From positions 62,001 through 126,000 of the forward strand of contig JAETRD010000009.1 of the NCBI GenBank assembly GCA_021770345.1: DNA of 64,000 nucleotides. The letters are read 5' to 3'. Positions 1 to 8,822 of the stretch are shown here, piece after piece; the first letter of the stretch is position 1, and each line of letters starts with the position of its first letter. The notes beneath the pieces are model-generated. The model saw only the letters and a program-made list of their open reading frames with translations. It had not been told where the DNA came from and made no database searches. Position numbers and translations under genes: made by a program. Source of the stretch: Lachnospiraceae bacterium. GTDB lineage: Bacteria > Bacillota > Clostridia > Lachnospirales > Lachnospiraceae.

Positions 1-503
1 TCGCTTCCATGCTGCCCGCGGACGAAACGCCGGCACACACGGAAGGCCGTCAGGGCTTTTTCCACCTCACGGATATGCAGGGGGACGTATCCTCTGCCAG
101 CCTTTCCTATATTATCCGGGATCACGACAAAACGTCCTTTGAGAACCGCTTAAACATGCTTCGCACGCTTGAGGCGGAAATGAACCGGAAATACGGCGCC
201 GGGACCGTAACTCTGACCATAAAAGATTCCTATGCCAATATGCTGGAAATTATCGAACAGCACCCGCATGTGATAGAAATCGCCAGAGAAGCCATCACCT
301 CGGTCGGCCTTACGCCCCTGTCCCGCCCGGTGCGCGGCGGCACGGACGGCGCCCGCTTAAGCTTTATGGGGCTGCCCTGTCCGAATCTCGGCACAGGCGG
401 CTACGGTTTCCACGGCCCCTATGAGCATATCACCGTCGAAGGCATGCAGACCGCGGTCCGGGTAATCCGCGAGATTGTCCGCATCACTGCGGAACGTGAA
501 TAA
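1..503 (+). CDS. pepT: Peptidase T (tripeptide aminopeptidase), C-terminal part, 5' end outside window
   Basis: The reading frame is open from the window edge, so this is the C-terminal 166 or so residues of a longer M20-family metallopeptidase. PepT removes the N-terminal residue of tripeptides in the cytoplasm using two zinc ions. Family features visible here are the PADETPAHTEGRQGF segment near the start, the RGGTDGARLSFMGLPCPN segment and the GGYGFHGPYEH stretch that supplies a late metal-ligand His, in the order seen in PepT. The first in-frame ATG (position 9) lies inside the domain and is not the true start. It converges with the minus-strand permease gene, leaving only 28 bp between them. 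Assignment is firm; the missing N-terminus cannot be judged. Confidence 0.9.
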   Translation, partial: ASMLPADETPAHTEGRQGFFHLTDMQGDVSSASLSYIIRDHDKTSFENRLNMLRTLEAEMNRKYGAGTVTLTIKDSYANMLEIIEQHPHVIEIAREAITSVGLTPLSRPVRGGTDGARLSFMGLPCPNLGTGGYGFHGPYEHITVEGMQTAVRVIREIVRITAERE

Positions 504-531
504 CAAGAATTTTTTCTTCGAGGTGGCGGAT

Positions 532-2910
532 TCACAGTTCATTTATCGTCTCCTTGATTTCCATGCGGCACATACGCTTTGACGGGCCGTAAACCGCAGC
601 GATTGTAGCCGCGAAGACAAACAGCAGAATAACAAGCAGCGCCCCGACCGGCATTCTCCACATGTAATAAGGGAAATTTTTGGTAATCAGCCGGCCGTAC
701 AGCAGCCGGTTGAGAGGAAGACCGCACCCGCAGCCTATGATACAGCCGGTCACGGCATAGGCTGCCGCTTCGGCGGCAATCATTTTCGTAAGCTGCCGTC
801 CCTCCATACCCACGGCCCGCATAGCCCCGTACTGACGGGTTTTCGCCGATACGCTCATCGAAATACTGTTGACGATATTGAGCACGGTAATAAGCGCGAT
901 GATTGCCAGAAATCCGTATATAAACAGGCGAAACGCAATGACCGTACTCAAATCCCCCTCCTCTCGCCGGTCGGTAAAGTCACAGGTCCCCGTTACCAGC
1001 TCGTGGATGGCCTCCACATCCTCGTCAGATGCCCCGCGAGCCATTTGAATATCTACAATACGATAATCGTCTCCGCCGGTCAGACGGGCAAAGGTCTCCT
1101 CGGAACAGATCAATATGACGTCTCCGCCGGTCTGCCCGTTGTTGGAAAACGGGTTGAAGGTCATCTGTCCGGCAATCTCCACCGTGACGCCGTTTAATGT
1201 CACCTGATCTCCCACCTGCAGCGGAACATCCTTATCCCAGATCGAGAGCACACACCCCTGATCCCCGTAAACTTTCCCGAGATCGCCGCCCGCGCGCAGA
1301 TCTCCGTCACCCGGTATCCAGTCTAACTGGATCTCGTCATAAGAGATAACATCCACATGATCCCGGGGTACATCCACGCTAAACGTCGCCGGGACGGCAA
1401 AGGCGCAGCTTCGCCCAAAGGCATTTTTAACGCCGGGCATCTGCCGGAGCAGATTGACCAGATCATGCGGGATGAGCTCCCCGTCTTCCGAAACCGAAAG
1501 CGATAAATCCGAGCCGTAGGATTTGGTGGGCATCACACAGCCGAGCACCTCAACCAGTACCGAAAAGCACAGAAACAGGATAATACTCAAGGCAAATGAC
1601 CCTGCCATAAGGAGCAGTCCCTTTTTGGATGACACCGCATGAGAGACGCCCAGAGCAGTCTCAACATTTAAAAAGCGGGGATTGGCTCTGCCGCGCCTGA
1701 TTTTCCCGGTGTCCGCATTTCCGGACACCGCCGCAACAGGCGAAACGGCCGCCGCTTTCCGCGCAGGAGACCCGGCCGCGATCAGCACGGTCAGAATCCC
1801 CACCACCGCACCGCTGCAGACGCCGATCACACTGACGCCGCCCACCACCATCTTTGTAAACTCGCCGCCCACAAAATAGCGCATGAACGCGCACAGCCCC
1901 CACGAAACCACGATACCCAAAAGCACACCCGCCGGAATTGCGGTTTTGCACCAGTTCAGCGCTTCCAGCCGGACAAAACGGATAATCTGACGCTTACTCA
2001 TGCCGATGCAGCGCATCATGCCGAAAAATTGAATCCGCTGGGCGACGGTACTGTTCAGACTGCCGGAGATCATCAGCACTCCGGCCAGTAAAACCAGCAG
2101 ACATACCGCCGCCACCAACGGATAAATTCTCTTTACCGTGGGATTTTCGCTCGCACCTGCCGCTGCCAGAAGAATCAGATTCTCCTCAATTTTGGCGTCG
2201 GGAAACTGTCCCCTGATCTCTGTAAGCGCGCGCTTTATGTTCGCTCTCTCATCAAACTGCACATAGAAGACGGGATTCCCCACATCCTGATTTTCGTTTA
2301 AAATACGGCGGAAAGCTGCGATATTCAAAAATGCACCCACCTGTTCGCCTTTTACAAGCAGCGCCGTTGTCTCACCGGTGCCGCTGTCGGTCGCGTAGCG
2401 GCTGCTGCCGCTGCGAAAACCCGTTACACGGAGCACATAGCTCCCGGCCGGCGTATCCAATGTCACACTGTCTCCCTCCTCCGCTCCCAGAAAATGCCTG
2501 GCGTTGGGAGTAAGGATGACTTCTCCCTCCTGCAGGCCGGCTTCGTTTGGAAAATAGGTCATAATCTCCGTTCGGAACGCATCGTCAACGCCGCCAAGCA
2601 CGACCGGTATCCCTCCGATAAAATAATCCCGGCTCTTGTCAATGTTTACCGTATCATACCAGGAAACCGCTGCCACATCGGAACGGTTTGCAATCGCTGC
2701 CGCCTCCGCTTCCGTAAGTCCCTCTATGTGAATATGCCAGTTGCCGCCTTTCTCCCTGACACTGGCAGTCTCGGACCGGATGAGCATATCCGCCATACTA
2801 AAAATACTCGTAACCAAAAACACCGCAAAAATAATACACAAAAGCGTCATACGATTCTGCCGTCTGCGCACTTTCGCGGAAATCGGAATCAGGCCCAGAT
2901 AACTTCTCAT
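532..2910 (-). CDS. FtsX/MacB-type ABC transporter permease
   Basis: A 792-residue membrane protein of the FtsX-like permease superfamily. The layout is an N-terminal transmembrane helix (about residues 20-43), a large extracytoplasmic segment, a first FtsX core with several helices (about 265-390), another membrane span near 430, a second large external domain, and a second FtsX core at the C-terminus (about 665-790). Two external domains plus two FtsX blocks fit a long permease working with one ATPase, which is encoded immediately upstream with a 4-bp overlap. Together with the response regulator and histidine kinase it forms a four-gene operon. In Firmicutes such modules often sense or resist peptide antibiotics, but nothing in the sequence names a substrate. 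Confidence 0.85.
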   Translation of the reverse strand: MRSYLGLIPISAKVRRRQNRMTLLCIIFAVFLVTSIFSMADMLIRSETASVREKGGNWHIHIEGLTEAEAAAIANRSDVAAVSWYDTVNIDKSRDYFIGGIPVVLGGVDDAFRTEIMTYFPNEAGLQEGEVILTPNARHFLGAEEGDSVTLDTPAGSYVLRVTGFRSGSSRYATDSGTGETTALLVKGEQVGAFLNIAAFRRILNENQDVGNPVFYVQFDERANIKRALTEIRGQFPDAKIEENLILLAAAGASENPTVKRIYPLVAAVCLLVLLAGVLMISGSLNSTVAQRIQFFGMMRCIGMSKRQIIRFVRLEALNWCKTAIPAGVLLGIVVSWGLCAFMRYFVGGEFTKMVVGGVSVIGVCSGAVVGILTVLIAAGSPARKAAAVSPVAAVSGNADTGKIRRGRANPRFLNVETALGVSHAVSSKKGLLLMAGSFALSIILFLCFSVLVEVLGCVMPTKSYGSDLSLSVSEDGELIPHDLVNLLRQMPGVKNAFGRSCAFAVPATFSVDVPRDHVDVISYDEIQLDWIPGDGDLRAGGDLGKVYGDQGCVLSIWDKDVPLQVGDQVTLNGVTVEIAGQMTFNPFSNNGQTGGDVILICSEETFARLTGGDDYRIVDIQMARGASDEDVEAIHELVTGTCDFTDRREEGDLSTVIAFRLFIYGFLAIIALITVLNIVNSISMSVSAKTRQYGAMRAVGMEGRQLTKMIAAEAAAYAVTGCIIGCGCGLPLNRLLYGRLITKNFPYYMWRMPVGALLVILLFVFAATIAAVYGPSKRMCRMEIKETINEL

Positions 2911-3593
2911 TCCTGACGCCCCCTTCCGAAATCGGTCAGAATGCCGTCCGATACCCGCAGGATGCGGTCGGTCGTCTGCGCAATGCTGCCGTTATGAGTG
3001 ATCATGATAATGGTCTGCTCGTATTTTCTCGAAGCCTCTTTCAGCATCGCAATGACCTCGCTGCTGTTCTGCGTATCCAGATTTCCGGTCGGCTCGTCCG
3101 CCAGAATCAGCGACGGTCTCGTGATTAACGCGCGCCCGATTGCCACTCTCTGCTGCTGACCGCCTGATAACTGACCTGGCAGATGACTGCGCCGCTCTTT
3201 CAGGTTCAGTACGGTCAGCAGTTCTTCCAGATATTTTTTATTTGGTTTCTGGTAGTCCAGCAGCACCGGGAAAATGATGTTCTGCTCCACCGTCAGTTCC
3301 GGAATCAGATTAAAAGCTTGGAAGATAAATCCGATATTCCTGCGTCGAAAAACGGTAAGCGCTTCTTCCTTCATCGAAAAAATGTCTTTGCCGTCTATCA
3401 ATACCTTGCCGGAAGTGGGGCAATCCAACGCCCCCAGCATATTGAGCAATGTGCTTTTTCCGGAACCGGACTCGCCGACTATCGCGACAAATTCGCCCTT
3501 CGGTACGGAAAAGCTGACCTGCTTTAAGGCATGTACCGCCGTTTCACCGCTGCCATACGTTTTCGAAATCGATTGAACTTCTAATAAATCCAT
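2907..3593 (-). CDS. ABC transporter ATP-binding protein (MacB/LolD type)
   Basis: A 228-residue ATPase that powers the adjacent FtsX-type permease. Visible motifs are Walker A GESGSGKST (about residues 40-48), a Q-loop in NIGFIFQAFNLIPELTV, the signature LSGGQQQRVAIGRAL, Walker B LILADEPTGNLD and a switch His in MITHN. GESGSGKST followed by an LSGGQQQRVAIGRAL-type signature is characteristic of the LolD/MacB/BceA clade. Its end overlaps the permease start by 4 bp, indicating translational coupling. The kinase gene ends 73 bp upstream. The gap holds an imperfect palindrome around 3640 (ccgt and acgg arms) that could be a regulator site, though this is weak. Confidence 0.92.
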   Translation of the reverse strand: MDLLEVQSISKTYGSGETAVHALKQVSFSVPKGEFVAIVGESGSGKSTLLNMLGALDCPTSGKVLIDGKDIFSMKEEALTVFRRRNIGFIFQAFNLIPELTVEQNIIFPVLLDYQKPNKKYLEELLTVLNLKERRSHLPGQLSGGQQQRVAIGRALITRPSLILADEPTGNLDTQNSSEVIAMLKEASRKYEQTIIMITHNGSIAQTTDRILRVSDGILTDFGRGRQE

Positions 3594-3666
3594 CTTGTTA
3601 CACCTCTTTCCGTTTGAATCTATTGGAAGAATACCATCCGTACCTTACGGCAATATTACCACAAGA

Positions 3667-4704
3667 CTACAATTTTGCAGGAATCAGGAAATTTATCACA
3701 AAAGCCGTCCTGATTCCCGGCTCACTGCTGACCTCAATCGTACCCTGATGCGCTTCCACAATTGCTTTCGCAAGCGGCAGGCCAAGTCCGAGGCCATGCG
3801 TATCTTTGGAAAATCGGCTGCGATAAAAACGTTTGAAAATATGATGCAGGTCTTCCGGGTGAATCCCGCTTCCGTTATCCGTTATGACAATCTGCACCAC
3901 GGAACCCGACTGCCCCCATTCAACGGAAATAGAATCTCCCTGCCCCGTATGGTCAAAGGCATTTTTCACAATGTTATCGACGGCTTCCGTCAGCCAGTCG
4001 CGGTCACAGAGAAACAGCGCCCATTCAGGCCCCGACAGCTTCATTTCTTTCTGTTCCTTCTTCGCCCGGTACGCAAAGTGCAGTTCAATATCTCTCATCA
4101 TACCCGCCACATTTTCCATACTCTTTTCCATCACAATAACCCCGGCGTCAAGCTTCGCAATCTTTAGAAGATTCTGAACAAGCGTTTCAATCCGATCAAG
4201 CTCCTGCTCCGACAATGCGGCAAATTCCTTTACCGCCGGAAGTCCCTCCGCCTCATTTTGCAGAAGGCCGTTATAAATATTCAAAGCCGCAAGCGGCGTC
4301 TTCAACTGATGGGAAATATCCGATATGGTATTTTTCAAAAATTCTTTCTCCCTCAGTTCGTTTGAAGCATGAGCATTCAGCACTGCCGCCAATGTATTTA
4401 CCGTGTGGAACAACCGGTACAGCTCACCCTCTCTGTCACAGTCAATGCGGGCGTCCGTATCGCCGTCGAGGTAGGACTCAATCTGTGCGACGGCCGTTTC
4501 CATGATCTTATTCTGCCTGTAAAAATAGAGAAAACATGCCGTCCATATACTTCCTGCAGGAAGCAGGGAAAGAAAAAACAGCGGCGCCGAAAAATCTCCG
4601 TAAAGAAATCGAACGACAAACTGCAGCGCTAAGACAGAGAACGCCAGTATGCCGGCCACAACGGTAAAAAAACATTTTATATCTCTGTTTACAAATATCA
4701 TCAT
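3667..4704 (-). CDS. Sensor histidine kinase of the FtsX-transporter operon
   Basis: About 345 residues if translation begins at the ATG at 4704, which overlaps the regulator stop as ATGA and has an AAGGTG ribosome site; an ATG at 4731 is possible but less coupled. Two N-terminal transmembrane helices (about residues 8-30 and 40-60) with a very short loop give little external sensor domain. The H-box is ISDISHQLKTPLAAL, followed by an N-box VDNIVKNAFDHT, G1 ITDNGSGI and G2 GLGLGLPLAKAIV. Short-loop kinases paired with FtsX-type ABC transporters often detect the signal through the transporter itself; that is family knowledge, not proof here. Confidence 0.88.
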   Translation of the reverse strand: MMIFVNRDIKCFFTVVAGILAFSVLALQFVVRFLYGDFSAPLFFLSLLPAGSIWTACFLYFYRQNKIMETAVAQIESYLDGDTDARIDCDREGELYRLFHTVNTLAAVLNAHASNELREKEFLKNTISDISHQLKTPLAALNIYNGLLQNEAEGLPAVKEFAALSEQELDRIETLVQNLLKIAKLDAGVIVMEKSMENVAGMMRDIELHFAYRAKKEQKEMKLSGPEWALFLCDRDWLTEAVDNIVKNAFDHTGQGDSISVEWGQSGSVVQIVITDNGSGIHPEDLHHIFKRFYRSRFSKDTHGLGLGLPLAKAIVEAHQGTIEVSSEPGIRTAFVINFLIPAKL

Positions 4705-5399
4705 AACACACCTTGGCAAATGACGTTCCATTTATAGCCCATACGCCTGACTGTCAAAAGCATCTGCGGCTCACTGGGATTGTCTTCCACCTTTATTCTC
4801 AGCCTGCGCATATATACGGTAAGCGTATTGCCGTCTATATAGTTGCCCTCGCAGTCCCACAGTTTATCCAAAATCTGTTCTTTTGAGAGCACCACATTGG
4901 GATTCTGCATAAACAGGCACAGCAGTCGGTATTCGACGGTTGTCAGTTCCAAAAGCTTTCCGTTTTTGTACGCCTGTCCCTGTAACAAAAGCACCTTAAT
5001 TCCGTTTGATTCAAGCTCCGTGGCAGATGCTTCAAAATCTTTTGCACGGCGGAGCAGCGCATGGATCCTCGATATTAAAATCCCAAGCTTAAATGGTTTT
5101 GTGATATAATCATCGCCGCCGATATCCAGACCCATAATGACGTTTGTCTCCTCGTCGGATGCCGTTAAAAAAATAATCGGTACTTTAGAAGTCAGCCGTA
5201 CTTTTCTGCAGAAATCAAACCCGGAACCGTCCGGGAGCGATACGTCCAGAATCAGCAGATCGTACGTTCCGCCTGACCAGAAATCTTCCGCCTCTCTGAC
5301 GGTTCCTGCAATATCCGCTTCATATCCCTGTTTCGTAAAAACAAAAGACAGCCCGTTTACCAAACTCGGATCATCTTCAAGGAGCAGTATTCGATTCAT
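4701..5399 (-). CDS. OmpR/PhoB-family response regulator
   Basis: First gene of the minus-strand operon that continues into the kinase, ATPase and permease. The protein starts MNRILLLEDDPSLVNG (start at 5399, preceded by ATGGGG as ribosome site; an ATG at 5411 has a poorer one). The receiver domain has acidic residues EDD, phosphoacceptor Asp in YDLLILDVSLPDGSGF, the Thr/Ser position in FLTASD and Lys in YITKPF. The C-terminal winged helix ends in TVRRMGYKW. It probably controls expression of the downstream ABC genes. Confidence 0.9.
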   Translation of the reverse strand: MNRILLLEDDPSLVNGLSFVFTKQGYEADIAGTVREAEDFWSGGTYDLLILDVSLPDGSGFDFCRKVRLTSKVPIIFLTASDEETNVIMGLDIGGDDYITKPFKLGILISRIHALLRRAKDFEASATELESNGIKVLLLQGQAYKNGKLLELTTVEYRLLCLFMQNPNVVLSKEQILDKLWDCEGNYIDGNTLTVYMRRLRIKVEDNPSEPQMLLTVRRMGYKWNVICQGVL

Positions 5400-5631
5400 G
5401 TTTAACCCCATTTCTTTTTATGGCTCAGCTATGCTGAGACTATTGCATATCAAGTTTGTGGATGCTGCGCAGACACAAACTTGGGAGTGAAAGATTTGAA
5501 AAATCTTTCACTTTTTCCTCCATATTATACATACTTTCCGAAACACTTATTTTCGACTGCATACGTTTCATATCATTATATTCTGCATGGCAGCTAATAT
5601 CAAATTACAGTTTTGTAAGGTTTTATGGCAT

Positions 5632-5669
5632 AAAAAATGCAACATTTCTTATACAAATGTTGCATTTTT
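5632..5669. terminator. Bidirectional intrinsic terminator in the 5400-5759 gap
   Basis: A perfect 15-bp stem (5633-5647 with 5655-5669) and a 7-nt loop, with T-rich tails in both directions. It lies about 90 bp beyond the stop of the minus-strand recombinase gene. The rest of the 360-bp gap towards the response regulator is AT-rich and must contain that operon's promoter, but I see no convincing -35/-10 pair and no gene. Confidence 0.75.
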
Positions 5670-5759
5670 CTTTACACCTATTATATCGGCACATCTCTTT
5701 TTTCCTTAACCCCCAAAATTAAAAAATTTTTTGCAGCAGTTTCCTTTTTGATTTCCGGG

Positions 5760-6362
5760 TTACGCTTTTTTCTTTGTATGACCCGAAAAATCAATAGCGC
5801 AAAAAACAGAATCTTTCTCATCCTGATCAATTCCAAGATAGCGCTTTGTCACGCGGTAAGAAGAATGATTGTAGATATCCATCAGAAGCGCAGGCGGCGT
5901 TCCCTGTTTCCACGCGTGGTAGCCGAACGTTTTGCGCAGAGAATGGCAGCTGATGTGCTCCTCCTGCAAGGTATGCTCCGCAGCTTTTTTTACGATGCGG
6001 TATGCCTGTGTGCGGCACAGCGGCGCATCAGGGGTAGTTGCCTTTGAAAAAATATAGTCCTCCGTGCTCGGCCGCCGCTCTTTCCTGTAGGCACACAGGC
6101 ATGATTCCGCGTATCGGTTGAGCGCAACGATTGTCCTCTTCCCTGTCTTCTGTTCCGTCACATCCAGATGGCTTCGAAAGCAATTCCGTTCAAAATCAAA
6201 AACGTCTTTCCACCGCAGTTTTAAGATATCGCTGATACGCAGCGCCGTGTACAGGCCGACGGTAATCAGAGCTTCGTTCCGTGCAGACGGCCGCACGCTG
6301 TGATAGTAATCCATAAATCGTTCCAGCTGTTTTTGTTCCCGAATCGGTTGTGTTGTTCCCAT
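5760..6362 (-). CDS. Tyrosine recombinase of FimB/FimE size
   Basis: A 200-residue site-specific recombinase comprising essentially only the catalytic domain. The conserved Arg is in YTALRISDIL, the His-x-x-Arg box is HSLRKTFGYH, the second His is in YNHSSYRV and the catalytic Tyr in TKRYLGI. Phage integrases normally add an arm-binding and core-binding N-terminus; this short form matches phase-variation recombinases such as FimB/FimE, which are about 200 residues. It has no neighbouring excisionase or phage genes. It sits directly upstream of csrA and flagellin on the opposite strand, and short inverted repeats flank that pair. A DNA-inversion role is therefore an attractive inference but not shown. 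An orphan integrase remnant is the alternative. Confidence 0.85.
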   Translation of the reverse strand: MGTTQPIREQKQLERFMDYYHSVRPSARNEALITVGLYTALRISDILKLRWKDVFDFERNCFRSHLDVTEQKTGKRTIVALNRYAESCLCAYRKERRPSTEDYIFSKATTPDAPLCRTQAYRIVKKAAEHTLQEEHISCHSLRKTFGYHAWKQGTPPALLMDIYNHSSYRVTKRYLGIDQDEKDSVFCAIDFSGHTKKKA

Positions 6363-6393
6363 AGTAACCCTCCTTTTTGTCCTTTCAGTGAGT

Positions 6394-6443
6394 TACCCTC
6401 AGTGGGCAAAGGGACACACGGCCTCCCTTGTCCACTGAGGGTA
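6394..6443. repeat. Imperfect inverted repeat (dispersed palindrome, copy 1)
   Basis: Left arm 6394-6414 and right arm 6424-6443 are inverted copies sharing the core cctcagtgg, separated by a short loop containing cacacgg. A half copy occurs at 9576-9594 and a diverged full copy with the same gacacacg loop at 61034-61071, so this is a dispersed family. The right arm matches the 9576 copy at 18 of 19 positions in inverted orientation. Confidence 0.7.
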
Positions 6444-6451
6444 TCTTTTGT

Positions 6452-6484
6452 AGATGCAACAATAGTATAAGAATTGTTGCATCT
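6452..6484. repeat. 12-bp perfect inverted repeat upstream of csrA and recombinase
   Basis: Arms 6452-6463 and 6473-6484 are perfect inverted complements with a 9-nt AT-rich loop. It lies between the divergent recombinase and csrA genes, where a promoter or operator would be expected. It could be a regulator binding site or a transcript hairpin; the sequence alone does not decide. Confidence 0.5.
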
Positions 6485-6598
6485 GCAAGACAGAAAAACA
6501 AGGGGCAAAATTCTTGGATTTAGCGAATGAAAACAAGGAGTTAGAACCTCTGCTCACCAGTGGGTTCGCATTTTGCTCCGCAAAACAAGGAGGTTCAC

Positions 6599-6847
6599 AT
6601 GCTGAAACTGACATTACGTCCGGGGGAACACATTGATATCGGCGAAGAAATCCGCGTCGTCTTTTCGGGCGGCTCGGCAAACAACATCCATCTGCTGGTG
6701 GATGCGCCCAAAAGTCTTAACATCGCAAGAAGCAGCGCAGGCGGAAAGCGGGCGGCTTCCTATTACAAGGAACCGGATATCTCCCTCGAGGCCAGACAGC
6801 AGATTAACGCGATCCTGAAAAAGGAGCGCATGAGGCAGCAAGCGTAA
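6599..6847 (+). CDS. csrA: CsrA, RNA-binding translational regulator
   Basis: An 82-residue protein beginning MLKLTLRPGEHIDIGEEI, with the VDAPKSLNIAR segment that supplies the conserved RNA-contacting Arg of CsrA. The start at 6599 is set by an AAGGAGG ribosome site; an upstream in-frame ATG at 6560 would add 13 residues not found in the family. CsrA dimers bind GGA motifs in mRNA leaders and block ribosome entry; in Bacillus subtilis the target is flagellin mRNA. Here flagellin is the next gene and its leader carries GGA hairpins. The protein is slightly longer than the common 61-75 residues, with a charged tail, and the usual Arg at position 6 is replaced by Leu. No fliW is in the window. 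Confidence 0.9.
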   Translation: MLKLTLRPGEHIDIGEEIRVVFSGGSANNIHLLVDAPKSLNIARSSAGGKRAASYYKEPDISLEARQQINAILKKERMRQQA

Positions 6848-6875
6848 TACCGTGTAATTTTCTGCAAGGTAGCGG

Positions 6876-6906
6876 AACCGGACGATCCTGGGGGTCCGGT
6901 TTTACT
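6876..6906 (+). terminator. Probable csrA terminator
   Basis: An 8-bp GC-rich perfect stem (6876-6883 with 6894-6901) with a 10-nt loop, followed by a short T-rich tract. It lies 29 bp after the csrA stop. The weak tail suggests partial read-through into flagellin is possible. Confidence 0.5.
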
Positions 6907-6990
6907 ATAAAGGCGGCATAGCCGCCGCTACTGCCTGACTTGTCAGGCAGGTTCCACTTGATACGGCGCAGCCGCATCTATATCACTTTT

Positions 6991-7067
6991 CGGGAACGGA
7001 TTCCCGGAACACGCCGCAATCACGCGGCAGACCGCAGGACTGCGGCACAAATTATATCACACGGAGG
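6991..7067 (+). promoter_or_regulatory. Predicted CsrA-binding sites in the flagellin leader
   Basis: Two small hairpins show GGA in or at a tetraloop: cgggaa-CGGA-ttcccg at 6991-7006 and ccgca-GGAC-tgcgg at 7032-7045. A third GGA is part of the flagellin Shine-Dalgarno GGAGG at 7063-7067. This layout, an upstream hairpin GGA plus a GGA overlapping the ribosome site, matches the established two-site CsrA control of flagellin mRNA in Bacillus subtilis. Further palindromes (around 6912-6926 and 6931-6950) make the whole leader highly structured. Confidence 0.7.
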
Positions 7068-7076
7068 TAATTATTT

Positions 7077-8687
7077 ATGGTAGTACAGCACAACATGTCA
7101 GCGATGAATGCAAACAGAAATTTAGGTATCACAACCGGTTTACAGGCAAAGTCTTCCGAGAAGCTTTCTTCCGGTTACAAAATTAACCGCGCAGCGGACG
7201 ACGCGGCGGGCCTTTCTATCTCCGAGAAGATGAGAAGCCAGATTCGCGGCTTAAACAAGGCCTCGGACAATGCGCAGGACGGTATTTCTTTAATCCAGAC
7301 TGCAGAGGGCGCGTTAAACGAGTCCCATGCGATTTTGCAGAGAATGAGAGAGCTTTCGGTACAGGCCGCAAACGGTACGGAGACCGACGACGACCGCGAG
7401 GCAGTGCAGAACGAGATTGAGCAGCTTCAGGAAGAGCTGACAAGAATTTCCGAGACAACAGAATTTAACACCATGAAGCTGTTAGACGGAAGCCAGGCAG
7501 GAAGTGCTGCAACAACGGGGTCCGGACCGAAGTTTGGCGTTGTTGACGCAACTCTGGGCGGCGCTTTGGTTACTTCAAATATTGCAGGAGTCAAAGTTGC
7601 AGTCGCGGCAGCCGCAACGACAAAAGCCGGAAGCGAATCCGCCATCTGGGATGCGACAGGAAAAACGTTAACATTAAATCTCGCACAAAACACTGCATAT
7701 ACGCAAGACCAGATTGACGAGCTGATTGCAAACGCAAAGCAGGAGGACAGCACCGCAACCGGCACCCCTGCAAATGTGAGCGTAACTCTGAAAAACAGTA
7801 TTTTAAATGTGGGAACGGCAGCTATGGCCGGAACTGCTACAGCAGCCGGCGCAAAGGCTACTTCTGATGCGGCAGCAGTAACCGGCTTCGTGGGCGCAGA
7901 CAGTATCCAGTTTGATGCAAATAAATACGGTACAGAATTAAACGGTACCGTATTCAAAATCGACTTTACCGCAAAAGATGGGGAAGAGGGCATAGATGCC
8001 ACCACTGCCATTGCCATAAGCGCAACAAATGGAGTTACAGCAGGTGAATATGCCATTCATCTGGCGGCCGGAAAAGAATATACCGCAGCGGATTTAGAGG
8101 ATATTCTGGCAAAGAGCGGATTCGATATGAAGGTAACATTAAGCGGAGCGACGCCGGATGAACCGAATACACTGTTTGGTTCCACTTCCGCATCAACCGT
8201 TGCCGATATTGAAATGAAGAGCGGCGCAGGTCTTGGCAGCGCAAAAGCTATGTGGGGACAGGCGGGCTATGACGGCGTATCCTCCGGAGAGGGCCTTACC
8301 CTCCAGATCGGCGCTAACGAAGGACAGACAATGAGCTTCTCCATCGACGATATGAGTGCACGGGCGCTCGGCGTTGACGGAAATAAGGTAGACTTAAGCA
8401 CACAGGCGGGCGCACAGAAAGCGACCACCACGATTGACGAAGCGATTAAGAAGGTTTCCGAACAGCGCGGACGTCTCGGAGCAATCCAGAACCGTCTCGA
8501 GCACACGATTTCCAACCTCGATACTGCGGCCGAGAACACACAGAACGCAGAATCCCGCATCCGCGATACCGATATGGCAGAGGAAATGGTGGAGTACAGC
8601 AAGAACAACATCCTTGCACAGGCCGGACAGTCGATGCTCGCACAGGCGAACCAGTCCACACAGGGCGTCCTTTCCCTTCTGCAGTAA
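7077..8687 (+). CDS. Flagellin
   Basis: A 536-residue filament subunit exported by the flagellar type III system. The conserved D0/D1 N-terminus ([16 protein letters not shown], then [17 protein letters not shown] and [18 protein letters not shown]) covers about residues 1-140. The C-terminal D1/D0 (about 445-536) contains [14 protein letters not shown] and ends in [18 protein letters not shown]. Between them is an Ala/Thr/Gly-rich variable region (about 145-440) expected to be surface exposed. GGAGG lies 9 nt before the ATG. It stands alone after csrA; no fliD, fliS or fliW is adjacent. Control is probably by CsrA through the leader, and possibly by DNA inversion if the flanking repeats are functional. 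Confidence 0.96.
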   Translation: MVVQHNMSAMNANRNLGITTGLQAKSSEKLSSGYKINRAADDAAGLSISEKMRSQIRGLNKASDNAQDGISLIQTAEGALNESHAILQRMRELSVQAANGTETDDDREAVQNEIEQLQEELTRISETTEFNTMKLLDGSQAGSAATTGSGPKFGVVDATLGGALVTSNIAGVKVAVAAAATTKAGSESAIWDATGKTLTLNLAQNTAYTQDQIDELIANAKQEDSTATGTPANVSVTLKNSILNVGTAAMAGTATAAGAKATSDAAAVTGFVGADSIQFDANKYGTELNGTVFKIDFTAKDGEEGIDATTAIAISATNGVTAGEYAIHLAAGKEYTAADLEDILAKSGFDMKVTLSGATPDEPNTLFGSTSASTVADIEMKSGAGLGSAKAMWGQAGYDGVSSGEGLTLQIGANEGQTMSFSIDDMSARALGVDGNKVDLSTQAGAQKATTTIDEAIKKVSEQRGRLGAIQNRLEHTISNLDTAAENTQNAESRIRDTDMAEEMVEYSKNNILAQAGQSMLAQANQSTQGVLSLLQ

Positions 8688-8735
8688 AAAAGGGTTTAAG
8701 GCTGCATGACATCACCTACAGCAGGATAAAATGTC

Positions 8736-8822
8736 CGATTGCCGCATAAGTTTTCCGGCAATCGAGAGAAGCAAAGCTTCCGGGAACGGCTCTGACAGTC
8801 GTTCCCGGAAGCTTTGTTCAAT
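8736..8822 (+). terminator. Flagellin terminator, strong hairpin plus smaller upstream hairpin
   Basis: A perfect 17-bp stem (8772-8788 with 8800-8816) with an 11-nt loop, directly preceded by a 9-bp hairpin (8736-8744 with 8756-8764). The downstream T-tract is short (gttc), but the stem is very stable. Confidence 0.8.

Noticed and set aside
6908-6931. Sigma-28 flagellin promoter (TAAA with GCCG-like downstream)
   Set aside because: Spacing of about 12 bp and a poor -10 match do not fit the TAAA-N15-GCCGATAA consensus.
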